Below, piece after piece: positions 47,362-55,516 of a stretch of 64,000 nucleotides of DNA. The stretch spans positions 1 through 64,000 of the forward strand of contig JALHPU010000002.1 of assembly GCA_022842325.1 (NCBI GenBank), in the 5' to 3' direction. The position numbers and the translations under genes were made by a program. The notes beneath the pieces were generated by a model. The model saw nothing but the letters and a program-made list of their open reading frames with translations, was not told the DNA's origin and did not search any database. Source of the DNA: Sulfuritalea sp. (GTDB lineage Bacteria > Pseudomonadota > Gammaproteobacteria > Burkholderiales > Rhodocyclaceae). Position 1 is the stretch's first letter, and each line of letters begins with the position of its first letter.

Positions 47362-48243
47362 TCAGGCTGCCTGATGCGCAGTGCCGGCGCGGCCGAACCA
47401 GAAACCATTGACCAGACCCGCCGGCGCCCAGCTTGCCTGATCGGCGGCCGGCTGGCCACGTCGCGCACGATCGAAGGCATCGAGAATATCAAAAGTATGC
47501 GCCGGCTGCGGGCTGATGCGCACCGCATCGATGCCCAGCGCCAGCAGTTCGGGCATCTGCTCCAAGAGGCTTTCGGTCTGCGCCGACATGGTCTGGATGC
47601 CGTTCAGGGTCAGGAAGTGCTGCCCTTCGCGGGTATCCACCAGCATGCCTTCGGGATGGTCGAGGCACTTGAACTGGCAGTCGTCCTTGTTCAGGCCGTA
47701 ATGCCGCGCCGTGAAGCAGCGCGCCGAGAAGGCCAGCGGCAGCTTGCCGAAGGCGAACACCTCGGTTTCCATGCCCGCCGGGCGGGACTTGTGCAGGGTC
47801 TCGACCACGCTGCCGGACACCTCCAGCGGCGGCAGCCAGCGCTTCGCGCCCTGGGCCGCAAAGAAGGCCAAGGTATGCTCGTTGTAGATGTTGAGATGCG
47901 GGCCGGCGACGAAGCCCAGCCCCGCGTCGCAGGCCACCTTGACCGCACCCAGGTCGTTGGCCTCGATCATGCCGCCGGCATCGGCGATCAGGCGCCGCAG
48001 CGCCTTGAGGTCGCTCTCCGATTCGAGCAGGGCCTGCGCCGTGAGCACGACTTCCTTGCCGGCATCGCGCAGGTCCTTCGCCAGGCCGATCCAGTCCGCC
48101 GTGCGCAATTGCTGACGGCGCGAACAGACCGCTTCGCCGATGTAAATGCGGTCGATCGCCGGATGCTGCGCCGCCTGGGCATAGAACTCCATGACCTCGG
48201 CTTTGGGCCAGAAGAACAGCAGGGGACCGAGGGTGATCTGCAT
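47362..48243 (-). CDS. ubiV: UbiV, O2-independent ubiquinone hydroxylase subunit
   Basis: A 293-residue U32-family protein; the start at 48243 ([14 protein letters not shown]) matches the family. Four cysteines, Cys40, Cys176, Cys189 and Cys193, have the spacing of the [4Fe-4S] ligands of E. coli UbiV (13 and 4 between the last three). With UbiU it hydroxylates the ring without oxygen, using prephenate as oxygen donor. It begins 5 bp after the ubiU stop. Confidence 0.93.
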   Translation of the reverse strand: MQITLGPLLFFWPKAEVMEFYAQAAQHPAIDRIYIGEAVCSRRQQLRTADWIGLAKDLRDAGKEVVLTAQALLESESDLKALRRLIADAGGMIEANDLGAVKVACDAGLGFVAGPHLNIYNEHTLAFFAAQGAKRWLPPLEVSGSVVETLHKSRPAGMETEVFAFGKLPLAFSARCFTARHYGLNKDDCQFKCLDHPEGMLVDTREGQHFLTLNGIQTMSAQTESLLEQMPELLALGIDAVRISPQPAHTFDILDAFDRARRGQPAADQASWAPAGLVNGFWFGRAGTAHQAA

Positions 48244-48248
48244 CCGAT

Positions 48249-49253
48249 TTAACGCCAAGGGCGGTTGTAGGCGCCGAGAGTGATTTGCGAGCCTTCCGCG
48301 ACCTTGCCCAACTCGGCCGCCCAGGCCGGCTTGACGGCGAACTTTTCCGGCGCGGCGAACGCGGCATCGAGCGCCTGGCGCAGGTTGCGCGTGACTTGCG
48401 CGACATAGGTCGGACTGCGCTGGCGGCCTTCGACCTTGATCGCGGCGACGCCGATACGGATGATCTCCGGCAGCATTTCCAGCACGTTGAGGCTGGCCGG
48501 TTCTTCCATCGCGTAATAGGTTTCGCCTGCGACTTCGAAGCGGCCCTTGCAGATGGTCGGATAGCCGGCGTTCTCGTAGTTGCCGTAGCGGTCGATGAGG
48601 ATGCCGTTGAGGCGCACGTCCATCTCGTTGGGCTTCTTTTCCCACTGCACGAATTTCGCCGGCGAACAGGCGCCGACCGTGTTGGGCGACTCGCCGGTGG
48701 CGTAGGACGACAGCCAGCAGCGGCCCTCGTTCATCACGCACAGGCTGCCGAAGCCGAACACCTCGATCTCGACCTCGGTGTTGCGGATCACGTTCTCGAC
48801 CTGGGCCAGGGTCAGCACGCGCGGCAGCACGGCGCGCTGGATGCCGAATTTCTCGCGGCAGAAATTGATGGCTTCGTAGCTGGTGGCCGAGGCCTGCACC
48901 GAGAGGTGGCGGCGCATCTCCGGATACTTTTTTGCGGCGTAGTCGAGCACCGCCGGATCGGCGATGATCACCGCATCGATGCCCAGCGCCGCGGCCTTGT
49001 CCACCGAGGCGGTCCAGTCGGCGAAGCGCCCGGCCTGGGCGTAGGTATTGATCGCCGCCAGCACCTTGCGGCCGCGCTGATGGGCGTAACGGATGCCTTC
49101 GGCCAGGCTCTTCTCGTCGAAGTTCAGCCCGGCGAAGTTGCGCGCGTTGGTGTCGTTGCGGAAGCCGAGATAGACGTCGTCGGCGCCGTTATCGACCGCC
49201 GCCTTGAGCGCCGCCAGACTGCCGGCCGGACATACGAGTTGAGGTTTGGTCAT
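48249..49253 (-). CDS. ubiU: UbiU, O2-independent ubiquinone hydroxylase subunit
   Basis: A 334-residue U32-family protein, first of the anaerobic ubiquinone unit. Cysteines 172, 179, 196 and 235 have exactly the spacing (7, 17, 39) of the [4Fe-4S] ligands of E. coli UbiU. The start at 49253 gives [17 protein letters not shown]; an in-frame ATG three codons earlier is possible. An FNR-type promoter lies just upstream, as expected for an enzyme needed when O2-dependent hydroxylases fail. Confidence 0.95.
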   Translation of the reverse strand: MTKPQLVCPAGSLAALKAAVDNGADDVYLGFRNDTNARNFAGLNFDEKSLAEGIRYAHQRGRKVLAAINTYAQAGRFADWTASVDKAAALGIDAVIIADPAVLDYAAKKYPEMRRHLSVQASATSYEAINFCREKFGIQRAVLPRVLTLAQVENVIRNTEVEIEVFGFGSLCVMNEGRCWLSSYATGESPNTVGACSPAKFVQWEKKPNEMDVRLNGILIDRYGNYENAGYPTICKGRFEVAGETYYAMEEPASLNVLEMLPEIIRIGVAAIKVEGRQRSPTYVAQVTRNLRQALDAAFAAPEKFAVKPAWAAELGKVAEGSQITLGAYNRPWR

Positions 49254-49279
49254 TCCTGCCATCCCTAAAAGAGGGCGCA

Positions 49280-49321
49280 AGTGTAGACGAAAACCCTGAA
49301 AAATCAGTTGATCGGTGTCAA
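49280..49321 (-). promoter_or_regulatory. FNR/ANR-type class II promoter of ubiUVT
   Basis: The site TTGAC-ACCG-ATCAA (minus strand, 49321-49308) matches TTGAT-N4-ATCAA in nine of ten positions. A -10-like TACACT lies at 49285-49280. With the start near 49273 the site is centred at -41.5, the standard place for FNR activation. The ubiU ATG is about 20 bases further on. Confidence 0.75.
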
Positions 49322-49413
49322 CGGACGCGGAATCCAGGCGTCGGCCCGACAAAGCGGCGTGGCAGATCTCCCGTGGGGACAGGCCCCAGTCGCCGTCCCG
49401 CCAGCGCCGACTT

Positions 49414-50007
49414 TCAGCGCAGGTCGGAGACCAGCGAGGCCCGCACCGCTTCCGGCAGCGCGCCGGTATTCGCGCTGTAGGCCGGGTGGTCGACGCCCAC
49501 CGAGAGCGCGGCGCCGCCCTTGGCTGCCGCCACCATGCCGGCGGACAGCTCGAAGCGCAGGAAATGCACGGCCGAGGTCTTTTTTTCGTTCTCGCGCTCG
49601 AGGTCCTCGTCGGCGATGGCAAACACCGGGTCGAAGCCTTCGACACGGACCCAGACGCGATCCTCGACGCCTTTCAGCAAAGCCAGCATGCGGTGGCGCT
49701 CGGCCTCGTCGGCGTACTCGATCTGCATCGTGACCTTGAAGTTGCTGCCGGTCGGCAGCAGCGGCACATAGGTTTCCAGTTCGTGGCGAATGCCGTCTTC
49801 CTCGAATATCTTTTCGACGCGCAGCATTTCCTGAATCTGGTAACGAATCAGCAATTCGTTCTCGAAAATGAGCAGGATGTGCTCGCCGAGCGCGATGCGG
49901 CGCAGCTTTTTCTGGGCCATGACTTGCTCGCGCATGGCGCTACGCGCCTTGGCATAGGCTTCGAGGGTCATTAACGAGTCGCGGGTGATGGTCATTGCGG
50001 TTTCCAT
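49414..50007 (-). CDS. DUF3501 family protein
   Basis: A 197-residue cytoplasmic protein typical of DUF3501: ITRDSLMTLEAYAKAR, then LGEHILLIFENELLIRYQIQEMLRVEKI and a C-terminal VHFLRFEL. The function is unknown. Genes of this family regularly follow a CCG-domain Fe-S protein and rubrerythrin, as here, and overlap or abut them. The start at 50007 touches the stop of the Fe-S gene; an ATG at 49995 is an alternative. Confidence 0.88.
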   Translation of the reverse strand: METAMTITRDSLMTLEAYAKARSAMREQVMAQKKLRRIALGEHILLIFENELLIRYQIQEMLRVEKIFEEDGIRHELETYVPLLPTGSNFKVTMQIEYADEAERHRMLALLKGVEDRVWVRVEGFDPVFAIADEDLERENEKKTSAVHFLRFELSAGMVAAAKGGAALSVGVDHPAYSANTGALPEAVRASLVSDLR

Positions 50008-51342
50008 TTAGTCCAGTCCGTAAGCGATGCGCAGCAGGGTCAGCGGATGCTGCTTTTCCTTGCGCCCGGCCGCGCCGGCTTCGTTCATGCCCTGCAGGAT
50101 GTGGCGGCCGGCGATGGCGCAGTCGGAACTGACGTAGTCAGGCTCGTCCTTGGCCATGGCCTTGAACACCGGCGTGCCGATTTTCATCGACAGTTCGTAA
50201 TACTCCTGCTTGACGCCCCAGGTGCCGTCGTGGCCAGAGCAGCGCTCCACGGTGTTCACCGTGGCCCCCGTCAGCTTGAGCATTTCCTCGGTCTTGCGGC
50301 CGACGTTCTGCACGCGGGAATGGCATGGAATGTGATACGACACCTTGCCCAGCGGTACCTTGAAGTCGGTCTTGAGCAGACCGTCCTTGTTGCGCAGCAC
50401 GAAATATTCGAAGGGGTCGTACATCGCGGCCGACACATCCTTGCAGCGCGCATCCCCGGGGAACATCAGCGGAATCTCGCTCTTGAACATCAGCGTACAG
50501 GAAGGCACCGGCGTCACGATGGCGTAGCCGGCCTGGGCCAGGTCATGCATCAGCGGGATGTTGCGTTCCTTATACTTCTCGACCGTCTGCAGGTCGCCCA
50601 GTTCCAGCTTGGGCATGCCACAGCAGGTTTCGCCCTGCACCACGACATAGGGAATCTCGTTGTGGTCGAGCAGCTTGAGCAGGTCGTGGCCCAGCCCCGG
50701 CTCGTTGTAATTGACGTAGCAGGTCGAGAACACCGCGACCTTGCCGGGGCTCTTGGCGCCGTCGCGAACCGGGTAGTTGTAGCTGGACGTGGCGGTGGCG
50801 CGGAAGTTTGCGCTGTCGTAGTCGGGCAATTCGCGGGATGGATGGACACCCAGCACCTTTTGCAGCACGGCACGCGCCGGGCCGTTCTTGGTGGCGGCAT
50901 TCACCGCATGCACCACCACCGGAATCGAGGACAGGGTGCCGACCAGCTCGGTCGAGGTCAGCAGCTTGTCGCGGAATTTCATCTTGCCCGTCTTGTACTG
51001 GATCGCCTTGGCGCGCAGCATGGTGTGCGGAAAATCAAGATTCCAGGCGTGCGGCGGCACATACGGGCACTTGGTCATGTAGCAGACGTCGCACAGGTAG
51101 CACTGGTCGACGACTTTCCAGAATTTCTGCTTCGGCACGCCGGCGGTCTCGGCATCGCCCGCCTCGTCGATCAGGTCGAACAGGGTCGGAAAGGCGTTGC
51201 ACAGCGAAACGCAGCGGCGACAGCCGTGGCAGATGTCGAAGATGCGTTCGAGTTCCTTCTCGCAGGCGGCTTCGTCGTAGAACTCGGGATTCTTCCAGTC
51301 GATCGGATGGCGGGTCGGAGCTTCGAGATTGCCTTCGCGCAT
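50008..51342 (-). CDS. Heterodisulfide-reductase-like Fe-S protein (CCG domains)
   Basis: A 444-residue soluble protein. Two [4Fe-4S] ferredoxin motifs (CHGCRRCVSLC, Cys38-48, and CYLCDVCYMTKC) are followed by two CCG-type domains, with CCGMPKLELG and CSGHDGTWG. The layout is that of GlpC/HdrD-like electron-transfer proteins. Its partner set (rubrerythrin upstream, DUF3501 downstream) is recurrent, and a role in peroxide or redox defence is inferred. The true electron donor and acceptor are unknown. Confidence 0.88.
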   Translation of the reverse strand: MREGNLEAPTRHPIDWKNPEFYDEAACEKELERIFDICHGCRRCVSLCNAFPTLFDLIDEAGDAETAGVPKQKFWKVVDQCYLCDVCYMTKCPYVPPHAWNLDFPHTMLRAKAIQYKTGKMKFRDKLLTSTELVGTLSSIPVVVHAVNAATKNGPARAVLQKVLGVHPSRELPDYDSANFRATATSSYNYPVRDGAKSPGKVAVFSTCYVNYNEPGLGHDLLKLLDHNEIPYVVVQGETCCGMPKLELGDLQTVEKYKERNIPLMHDLAQAGYAIVTPVPSCTLMFKSEIPLMFPGDARCKDVSAAMYDPFEYFVLRNKDGLLKTDFKVPLGKVSYHIPCHSRVQNVGRKTEEMLKLTGATVNTVERCSGHDGTWGVKQEYYELSMKIGTPVFKAMAKDEPDYVSSDCAIAGRHILQGMNEAGAAGRKEKQHPLTLLRIAYGLD

Positions 51343-51409
51343 GGCGTCCTTCCTTAGGGTTGCATTGAAACGGGGCAGGGCGTCGGGGTCAGGGGTCGGC
51401 GCTGGCGGT

Positions 51410-51436
51410 ACGGCGCGCGGGCTAGCCGCGCGCCGT
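51410..51436. terminator. Strong GC hairpin between rubrerythrin and the Fe-S protein gene
   Basis: An 11-bp stem (ACGGCGCGCGG / CCGCGCGCCGT) with loop GCTAG lies 13 bp past the rubrerythrin stop. It lacks a T run, so it may be a processing or partial termination site that lowers downstream expression. Confidence 0.5.
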
Positions 51437-51449
51437 CCGCTGGCCTTTG

Positions 51450-51869
51450 TCAGCCGTTGAGGCTGTCCAGGGTTCTCTGGAATTTGTTGGCATGCGAGCG
51501 CTCGGCCTTGGCCAGCGTCTCGAACCAGTCGGCGATCTCGCCGAAGCCTTCGTCGCGCGCGGTCTTGGCCATGCCCGGGTACATGTCGGTGTACTCGTGC
51601 GTTTCGCCGGCGATCGCGGTCTTCAGGTTGGCGGCAGTTTCGCCGAAGGGCAGGCCGGTGGCCGGATCGCCGCAGGTTTCGAGATATTCGAGGTGGCCAT
51701 GGGCATGGCCGGTCTCACCTTCGGCGGTGGAGCGGAACACGGCGGAAACGTCGTTGAAGCCTTCGATGTCGGCCTTGTTCGCGAAATACAAATAGCGGCG
51801 ATTGGCCTGGGATTCGCCGGCAAATGCGGCCTTCAGGTTGCCTTCGGTTTTGGATCCCTTGAGTTCCAT
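51450..51869 (-). CDS. rbr: Rubrerythrin
   Basis: A 139-residue ferritin-like di-iron protein; GGAGC precedes the ATG at 51869. It has [24 protein letters not shown], then [14 protein letters not shown] and [22 protein letters not shown] with the iron-binding Glu/His residues. The rubredoxin domain present in classical rubrerythrins is absent, so an external rubredoxin (46.6 kb) may supply electrons. It reduces hydrogen peroxide in the cytoplasm. OxyR is encoded directly upstream. Confidence 0.93.
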   Translation of the reverse strand: MELKGSKTEGNLKAAFAGESQANRRYLYFANKADIEGFNDVSAVFRSTAEGETGHAHGHLEYLETCGDPATGLPFGETAANLKTAIAGETHEYTDMYPGMAKTARDEGFGEIADWFETLAKAERSHANKFQRTLDSLNG

Positions 51870-51985
51870 GGTTTTGCTCCTCTGGGTTGGATGGAAAGGC
51901 GCCGTGGCGGACACGACGCCAAGTCACTGAGCATAACGGCTCGCGGACCTGCTTCAACTTTAGCGAAACATCCCTGCAAGTACTA

Positions 51986-52022
51986 ATTGTATTTTTTCAC
52001 CGATCCGATAGAGACCGGCTAT
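51986..52022 (-). promoter_or_regulatory. Putative rubrerythrin promoter with an OxyR half-site
   Basis: TACAAT (51991-51986, minus strand) could be the -10. At the -35 position lies ATAG-N7-CTAT (52008-52022), one dimer unit of the OxyR consensus. The second unit is not visible. Overlap with -35 is the usual place for OxyR activation. Confidence 0.45.
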
Positions 52023-52026
52023 TGCC

Positions 52027-52938
52027 TCAAGCGGCGATCCGGGTCCCGGGCAGGTGGCAATCGAGAATCGCCTGACGAATCACGTCGATCGCCTTGTGGC
52101 GCGGAAAACTGGAGCGCCAGACGAGGCCGACGCGACGCGACGGCGTCGGCTCGACGAAGGGCTTCACCCGCAACAGGGCATCGTCGGCCGGGATGCCATC
52201 GACGCTGCTGGCGGGCATCACGGTGACGCCGACGCCCGACGACACCATGTGGCGGATGGTTTCCAATGAACTGCCTTCCAGCACCTGCGGCGATTCGCCG
52301 CGGCTGGCGCGGGTGCACAAGTCCAGTACCTGGTCGCGGAAGCAGTTGCCGGCGCCCAGCATCAGCAGCGGCTCGTCGAGCAGTTGTTGCGGACGCAGCG
52401 ATTTGAGGCTCGCCCAGGGATGGGCCACCGGCACCAGGGTGCGGAAGGCCTCGTCATAGACCGGCTGCACGACGAGTCCGGGTTCCTCGATCGGCAAGGC
52501 CAGTACCAGCACGTCTAGTTCGGAAGACTTGAGCCGTTCCAGCAGGTTTTCGGTATAGCCCTCGGCGATATACAGCGGCATCTGCGGTGCGCGCGCCTTG
52601 ACGCGCGGCACCAGTGCCGGCAACAGCCAGGGGCCGATGGTGTAGATCACGCCGAGGCGCAGCGGGCCGCTCAGCGGGTCCTTGCCGGCCGCGGCAATCT
52701 CGGCCACGCGAACCGCCTCGGCTAGCGTGCGCTCGGCCTGCGCCACCACCTGGGCGCCGATCGGTGTCACCCGTACGTCGCCCGAACTGCGCTCGAACAG
52801 TGCGACGCCGAGCTCGTCTTCGAGCTTTTTGACGGCAACCGACAGTGTCGGCTGCGACACATTGCATTTGTCGGCCGCGCGGCCGAAGTGATGCTCACGA
52901 GCCAGGGCGACGATATAGCGGAGTTCGGTCAGGGTCAT
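52027..52938 (-). CDS. oxyR: LysR-type peroxide sensor OxyR
   Basis: A 303-residue regulator. The N-terminal winged helix-turn-helix (1-60, HHFGRAADKCNVSQPTLS) is followed by the effector domain. The redox cysteines Cys199 and Cys208 (GAGNCFRDQVLDLC) sit at exactly the E. coli positions. Oxidation by H2O2 forms a disulfide and activates transcription. The start overlaps the GNAT gene by 44 bp. Rubrerythrin is the next gene. Confidence 0.96.
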   Translation of the reverse strand: MTLTELRYIVALAREHHFGRAADKCNVSQPTLSVAVKKLEDELGVALFERSSGDVRVTPIGAQVVAQAERTLAEAVRVAEIAAAGKDPLSGPLRLGVIYTIGPWLLPALVPRVKARAPQMPLYIAEGYTENLLERLKSSELDVLVLALPIEEPGLVVQPVYDEAFRTLVPVAHPWASLKSLRPQQLLDEPLLMLGAGNCFRDQVLDLCTRASRGESPQVLEGSSLETIRHMVSSGVGVTVMPASSVDGIPADDALLRVKPFVEPTPSRRVGLVWRSSFPRHKAIDVIRQAILDCHLPGTRIAA

Positions 52939-53500
52939 GAAGGGCGAGCGGCAGCGGATCGGGTTCGGCGCCTCTGCGATCCTCGACAGTTGCTACGGGA
53001 CGCGCTGGCTCCAAGTCTCGCGAGACTATCACGGTCGTCCGATCAGCGCCGGGAACGACGCGAAAGCCCAGCTTCAATGCAAGCTGTATGGCCGGCGTGT
53101 TTCCGGCCTGAATCATACCGTGCAGCCGCCGCTGGCCTGCTGCCGTTGCATGTTCCTGCAAGGCGACGAGCAGGCGGCGGCCGAGACCGATACCGCGCAA
53201 TTCCGGCAATACCATCAGGGCATATTCCGCGCCGTCGTCGGTCGCGACGTATTCTGCGTGGGCCAGCACCTCGCCGGCGTGATTCAGCGCGATCACGGCG
53301 ACGCGGTCGATTCCGTCGGCCGCGGCGAGACGCGCAAGCAGAGCTAGGTTGGGACCTTCGCCGTGGGCAAAGTGGCGCTGATACAGGCCTTCGCGGTCCA
53401 TGGCGTCAAGAAAATACGTGACGCGCTCATGATCCTCTGCTCCGGCCGTGCGCAGACGGATCGGCATGAGTTGGTCGGTCCACTGCTGGCGCGCACTCAT
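52895..53500 (-). CDS. GNAT family N-acetyltransferase
   Basis: A 201-residue protein with an acetyl-CoA fold. The pyrophosphate-binding loop is LPELRGIGLGRRLL (QxxGxG/A type). The substrate is unknown. The start overlaps the hydrolase stop in ATGA, which favours the ATG at 53500 over one at 53467. The C-terminal 40 residues, rich in Pro/Arg, extend over the oxyR start. Confidence 0.85.
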   Translation of the reverse strand: MSARQQWTDQLMPIRLRTAGAEDHERVTYFLDAMDREGLYQRHFAHGEGPNLALLARLAAADGIDRVAVIALNHAGEVLAHAEYVATDDGAEYALMVLPELRGIGLGRRLLVALQEHATAAGQRRLHGMIQAGNTPAIQLALKLGFRVVPGADRTTVIVSRDLEPARPVATVEDRRGAEPDPLPLALHDPDRTPLYRRPGS

Positions 53501-54396
53501 GGCCGCTCTCCGGCGATGAAGTCGACAGTTGCGGCAATCACGGCCGGGTCCTCGAGCACACGGCGATGGCCCAGCCCGCTGGTTTCCATCAGCCGCGCCT
53601 GCGGCCAGCGGCGCAGATAGCGCAGGCCTTCGCCAAACGGCACTTCGCGATCCTGCCGATCGTGGATCACCAGCAGCGGCTGCTCACCGCCGGCGCGCTC
53701 GGCCTCGAAGTCGCTCCAGCTGACGCCGTAGCGCTGCTCGATGCGACGTTGCACGGCCGCGCGCAGGGCTTCCGGCCACTGCAAGGCGGCAGCGATACGG
53801 CGCGAGGAATCCGCGAGGCTGGCCGGCGGCGCGATCAGCACCGCACGACCCAGCACCGGACGCCGCGCCAGGGCCATCGCCGTCACCGCAGCGCCGACCG
53901 AGTGACCGACGATCGCACGCACCGCACCGAGACGGTCGAGCACTGCGTTCAGCCCCTGCACGAAATGCGGCAGCGAGGATTCGTCACCGCCGGTCATGCC
54001 ATGCCCCGGCGCATCGAAGGCCACCACCGAGAAGCCGCGCGCCAGCAGCGGATCGATGAAGGCCTTGAGCTGCGTACCGCGCCCACCCCAGCCATGCACC
54101 AGCACCACCACCGGGTCACGGGCGCGACCCCAGCGCCAGCCGATCAGGCGCCCAGGGACCATGGCCACCGGCAGCAGGCTGGCCTCTTCCATCGCCTCCA
54201 GTTCGGCATCGGGAAAGGCGTGGCGCGGCGGCGTCAGCATTGCCCGCATCGCGCGCTCGATGGCCAGGCGCGGGGCGGTACGCCACAGGACGCGAAACAG
54301 CGTGCGCTGCCAGGCAAGACCGGCCGAGAACTTAAACGAACGAACGCTCGTGCTATTAATGGGCCAAAAAAAAGCGGGCTTGAGATTCAGTTCCAT
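53497..54396 (-). CDS. Alpha/beta hydrolase
   Basis: A 299-residue esterase-like enzyme. Oxyanion region HGWGGRG, nucleophile elbow GHSVG, an Asp in LLVIHDRQDREVPF and the final His in GLGHRR form the expected triad. An AGGAG lies six bases before the ATG at 54396. The substrate is unknown. It is translationally coupled to the GNAT gene and follows tetR by 12 bp, so it is a likely target of that repressor. Confidence 0.9.
   Translation of the reverse strand: MELNLKPAFFWPINSTSVRSFKFSAGLAWQRTLFRVLWRTAPRLAIERAMRAMLTPPRHAFPDAELEAMEEASLLPVAMVPGRLIGWRWGRARDPVVVLVHGWGGRGTQLKAFIDPLLARGFSVVAFDAPGHGMTGGDESSLPHFVQGLNAVLDRLGAVRAIVGHSVGAAVTAMALARRPVLGRAVLIAPPASLADSSRRIAAALQWPEALRAAVQRRIEQRYGVSWSDFEAERAGGEQPLLVIHDRQDREVPFGEGLRYLRRWPQARLMETSGLGHRRVLEDPAVIAATVDFIAGERP
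54334..54351 (-). promoter_or_regulatory. Second TetR operator-like sequence, inside the hydrolase gene
   Basis: The minus strand ACGAGCGTTCGTTCGT agrees with the tetR promoter operator (ACGATCGTTCGTTTGT) at 14 of 16 positions. It lies about 45 bp inside the coding region, codons NSTSVRSF. It may act as an intragenic roadblock, or may be chance. Confidence 0.4.
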
Positions 54397-54408
54397 GATC
54401 AGCTCCTA

Positions 54409-55005
54409 TCAGTGATTGACTGCAGAGTCGCGGACCAGTCGGTCGAAGGCAGCCAGCGCCCGGCGGTCCGCGTCCGGGTCGTTAAAGAGGCGGCGGTTTT
54501 GCTGCGTCGCCTGGTAAATCCCGTTCAATTCGAAGACGAACTGCTCGATGTCGGTATCCGGGCGCAATTCGCCGGTTTCGATGGCTTTGGCGACAATTTC
54601 GCCAAGCGAGCGGCGCAGCGCCAGCAGCGCATTCCTCACCTCGTCGCGCAAGGCGCCCGGCTGGTCGTCGAACTCGGCCGCCGCGGCGTTGATCACGCAA
54701 CCGCCGGGCAGATCGACGGCCCGCGTCCAGTCCAGCCAGTTCACCAGCATGGCGCGCAGGCGCGCCAGACCGCGCGGCTGGCGCAGGGCGGGACGCAGCA
54801 CCACGTCGGCAAAGCGGCGCTGCGATTCGCGCAGCACGGCCAGTTGCAGCTCTTCCTTGGAACCGAAGTGGGCGAACAGGCCGCTCTTGGACATGTTCGT
54901 CCGCTCCGCCAATACGCCGATGCTCAAGCCGCCGACGCCAATGCAGCTCGCCAGCGAGAACGCCTCGTCGAGGATGGCCTGTCGTGTCTGTTCGCCTTTG
55001 CCCAT
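54409..55005 (-). CDS. TetR family repressor
   Basis: A 198-residue regulator. The N-terminal helix-turn-helix (about 8-54, GVGGLSIGVLAERTNMSKSGLFAHFGSKEEL) is typical of the AcrR/YcdC type. The C-terminal domain resembles the TetR_C family found in regulators of xenobiotic or fatty-acid genes. The first tetR codon coincides with the predicted transcription start, so its mRNA may be leaderless. It heads a unit with a hydrolase and a GNAT enzyme. Confidence 0.9.
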   Translation of the reverse strand: MGKGEQTRQAILDEAFSLASCIGVGGLSIGVLAERTNMSKSGLFAHFGSKEELQLAVLRESQRRFADVVLRPALRQPRGLARLRAMLVNWLDWTRAVDLPGGCVINAAAAEFDDQPGALRDEVRNALLALRRSLGEIVAKAIETGELRPDTDIEQFVFELNGIYQATQQNRRLFNDPDADRRALAAFDRLVRDSAVNH

Positions 55006-55011
55006 GGATGC

Positions 55012-55040
55012 TTTATAGAACGATCGTTCGTTTGTGTCAA
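55012..55040 (-). promoter_or_regulatory. tetR promoter with operator filling the spacer
   Basis: On the minus strand TTGACA (55040-55035), 17 bp, TATAAA (55017-55012). The spacer holds the palindrome GAACGATCGTTC, an ideal TetR operator (wider ACGATCGTTCGTTTGT on the plus strand, 55020-55035). Autorepression is predicted. The start point would be near 55005. Confidence 0.75.
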
Positions 55041-55516
55041 CCCCCTGCCGCACATTTTTCAGTGCGCAGGTATCGACCCGTCAGTGGCGCGAAATATGCG
55101 TACATGGCGCTCATGGACGCGCTCACTTTCTGCCCGACCATCCTGGCCCAAACCTGGCGTAGCCGCCAACACATTGCCGCTACGAACCCGAGCGCCATGC
55201 CGGAACACGGTGCGTGTTCCGCTTATCGCAATGACCATCGCATTGATATCCATCAAGGTAATTCAATTCTCGCGGACCAGAATGGCGCTTTGGGGCAGAG
55301 AGACCCTGTTGTGACTAGCGCCTTTCCTGAAACTGCTTTAAACTTCAATGGAATATTCACAGGCCCGGGAGTTTTTCGCCTGGCGCGAGGGCTTTGGGCA
55401 GCCAGAGCCGACGCCGCAGCAGGCTTCCAATGTACGCCACAACCCGGGACTGAATCTGGCTTGACGCCAGCCATCGAAAGGCATTGCACGGCAAGCACCG
55501 CGCCGCCCCCTGAACC
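55041..55516. other. 476-bp intergenic region between tetR and the sensor-kinase-like gene
   Basis: It holds a hairpin CGGAACAC/GTGTTCCG (55201-55221) and a perfect FNR box (55243-55256). A reading frame 55311-55520 (GTG start, 69 codons) ends in an ATGA overlap with the next gene, but its composition and lack of similarity make it doubtful. No rRNA- or tRNA-like structure is seen. Confidence 0.5.
55243..55256 (+). promoter_or_regulatory. Perfect FNR/ANR/DNR box upstream of the sensor-kinase-like gene
   Basis: TTGAT-ATCC-ATCAA, a full match to the consensus. The next gene on the plus strand starts 260 bp downstream. A -10-like AGAATG at 55279 is at class II distance but weak. Either a long leader or an unseen small transcript lies in between. 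Confidence 0.65.
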
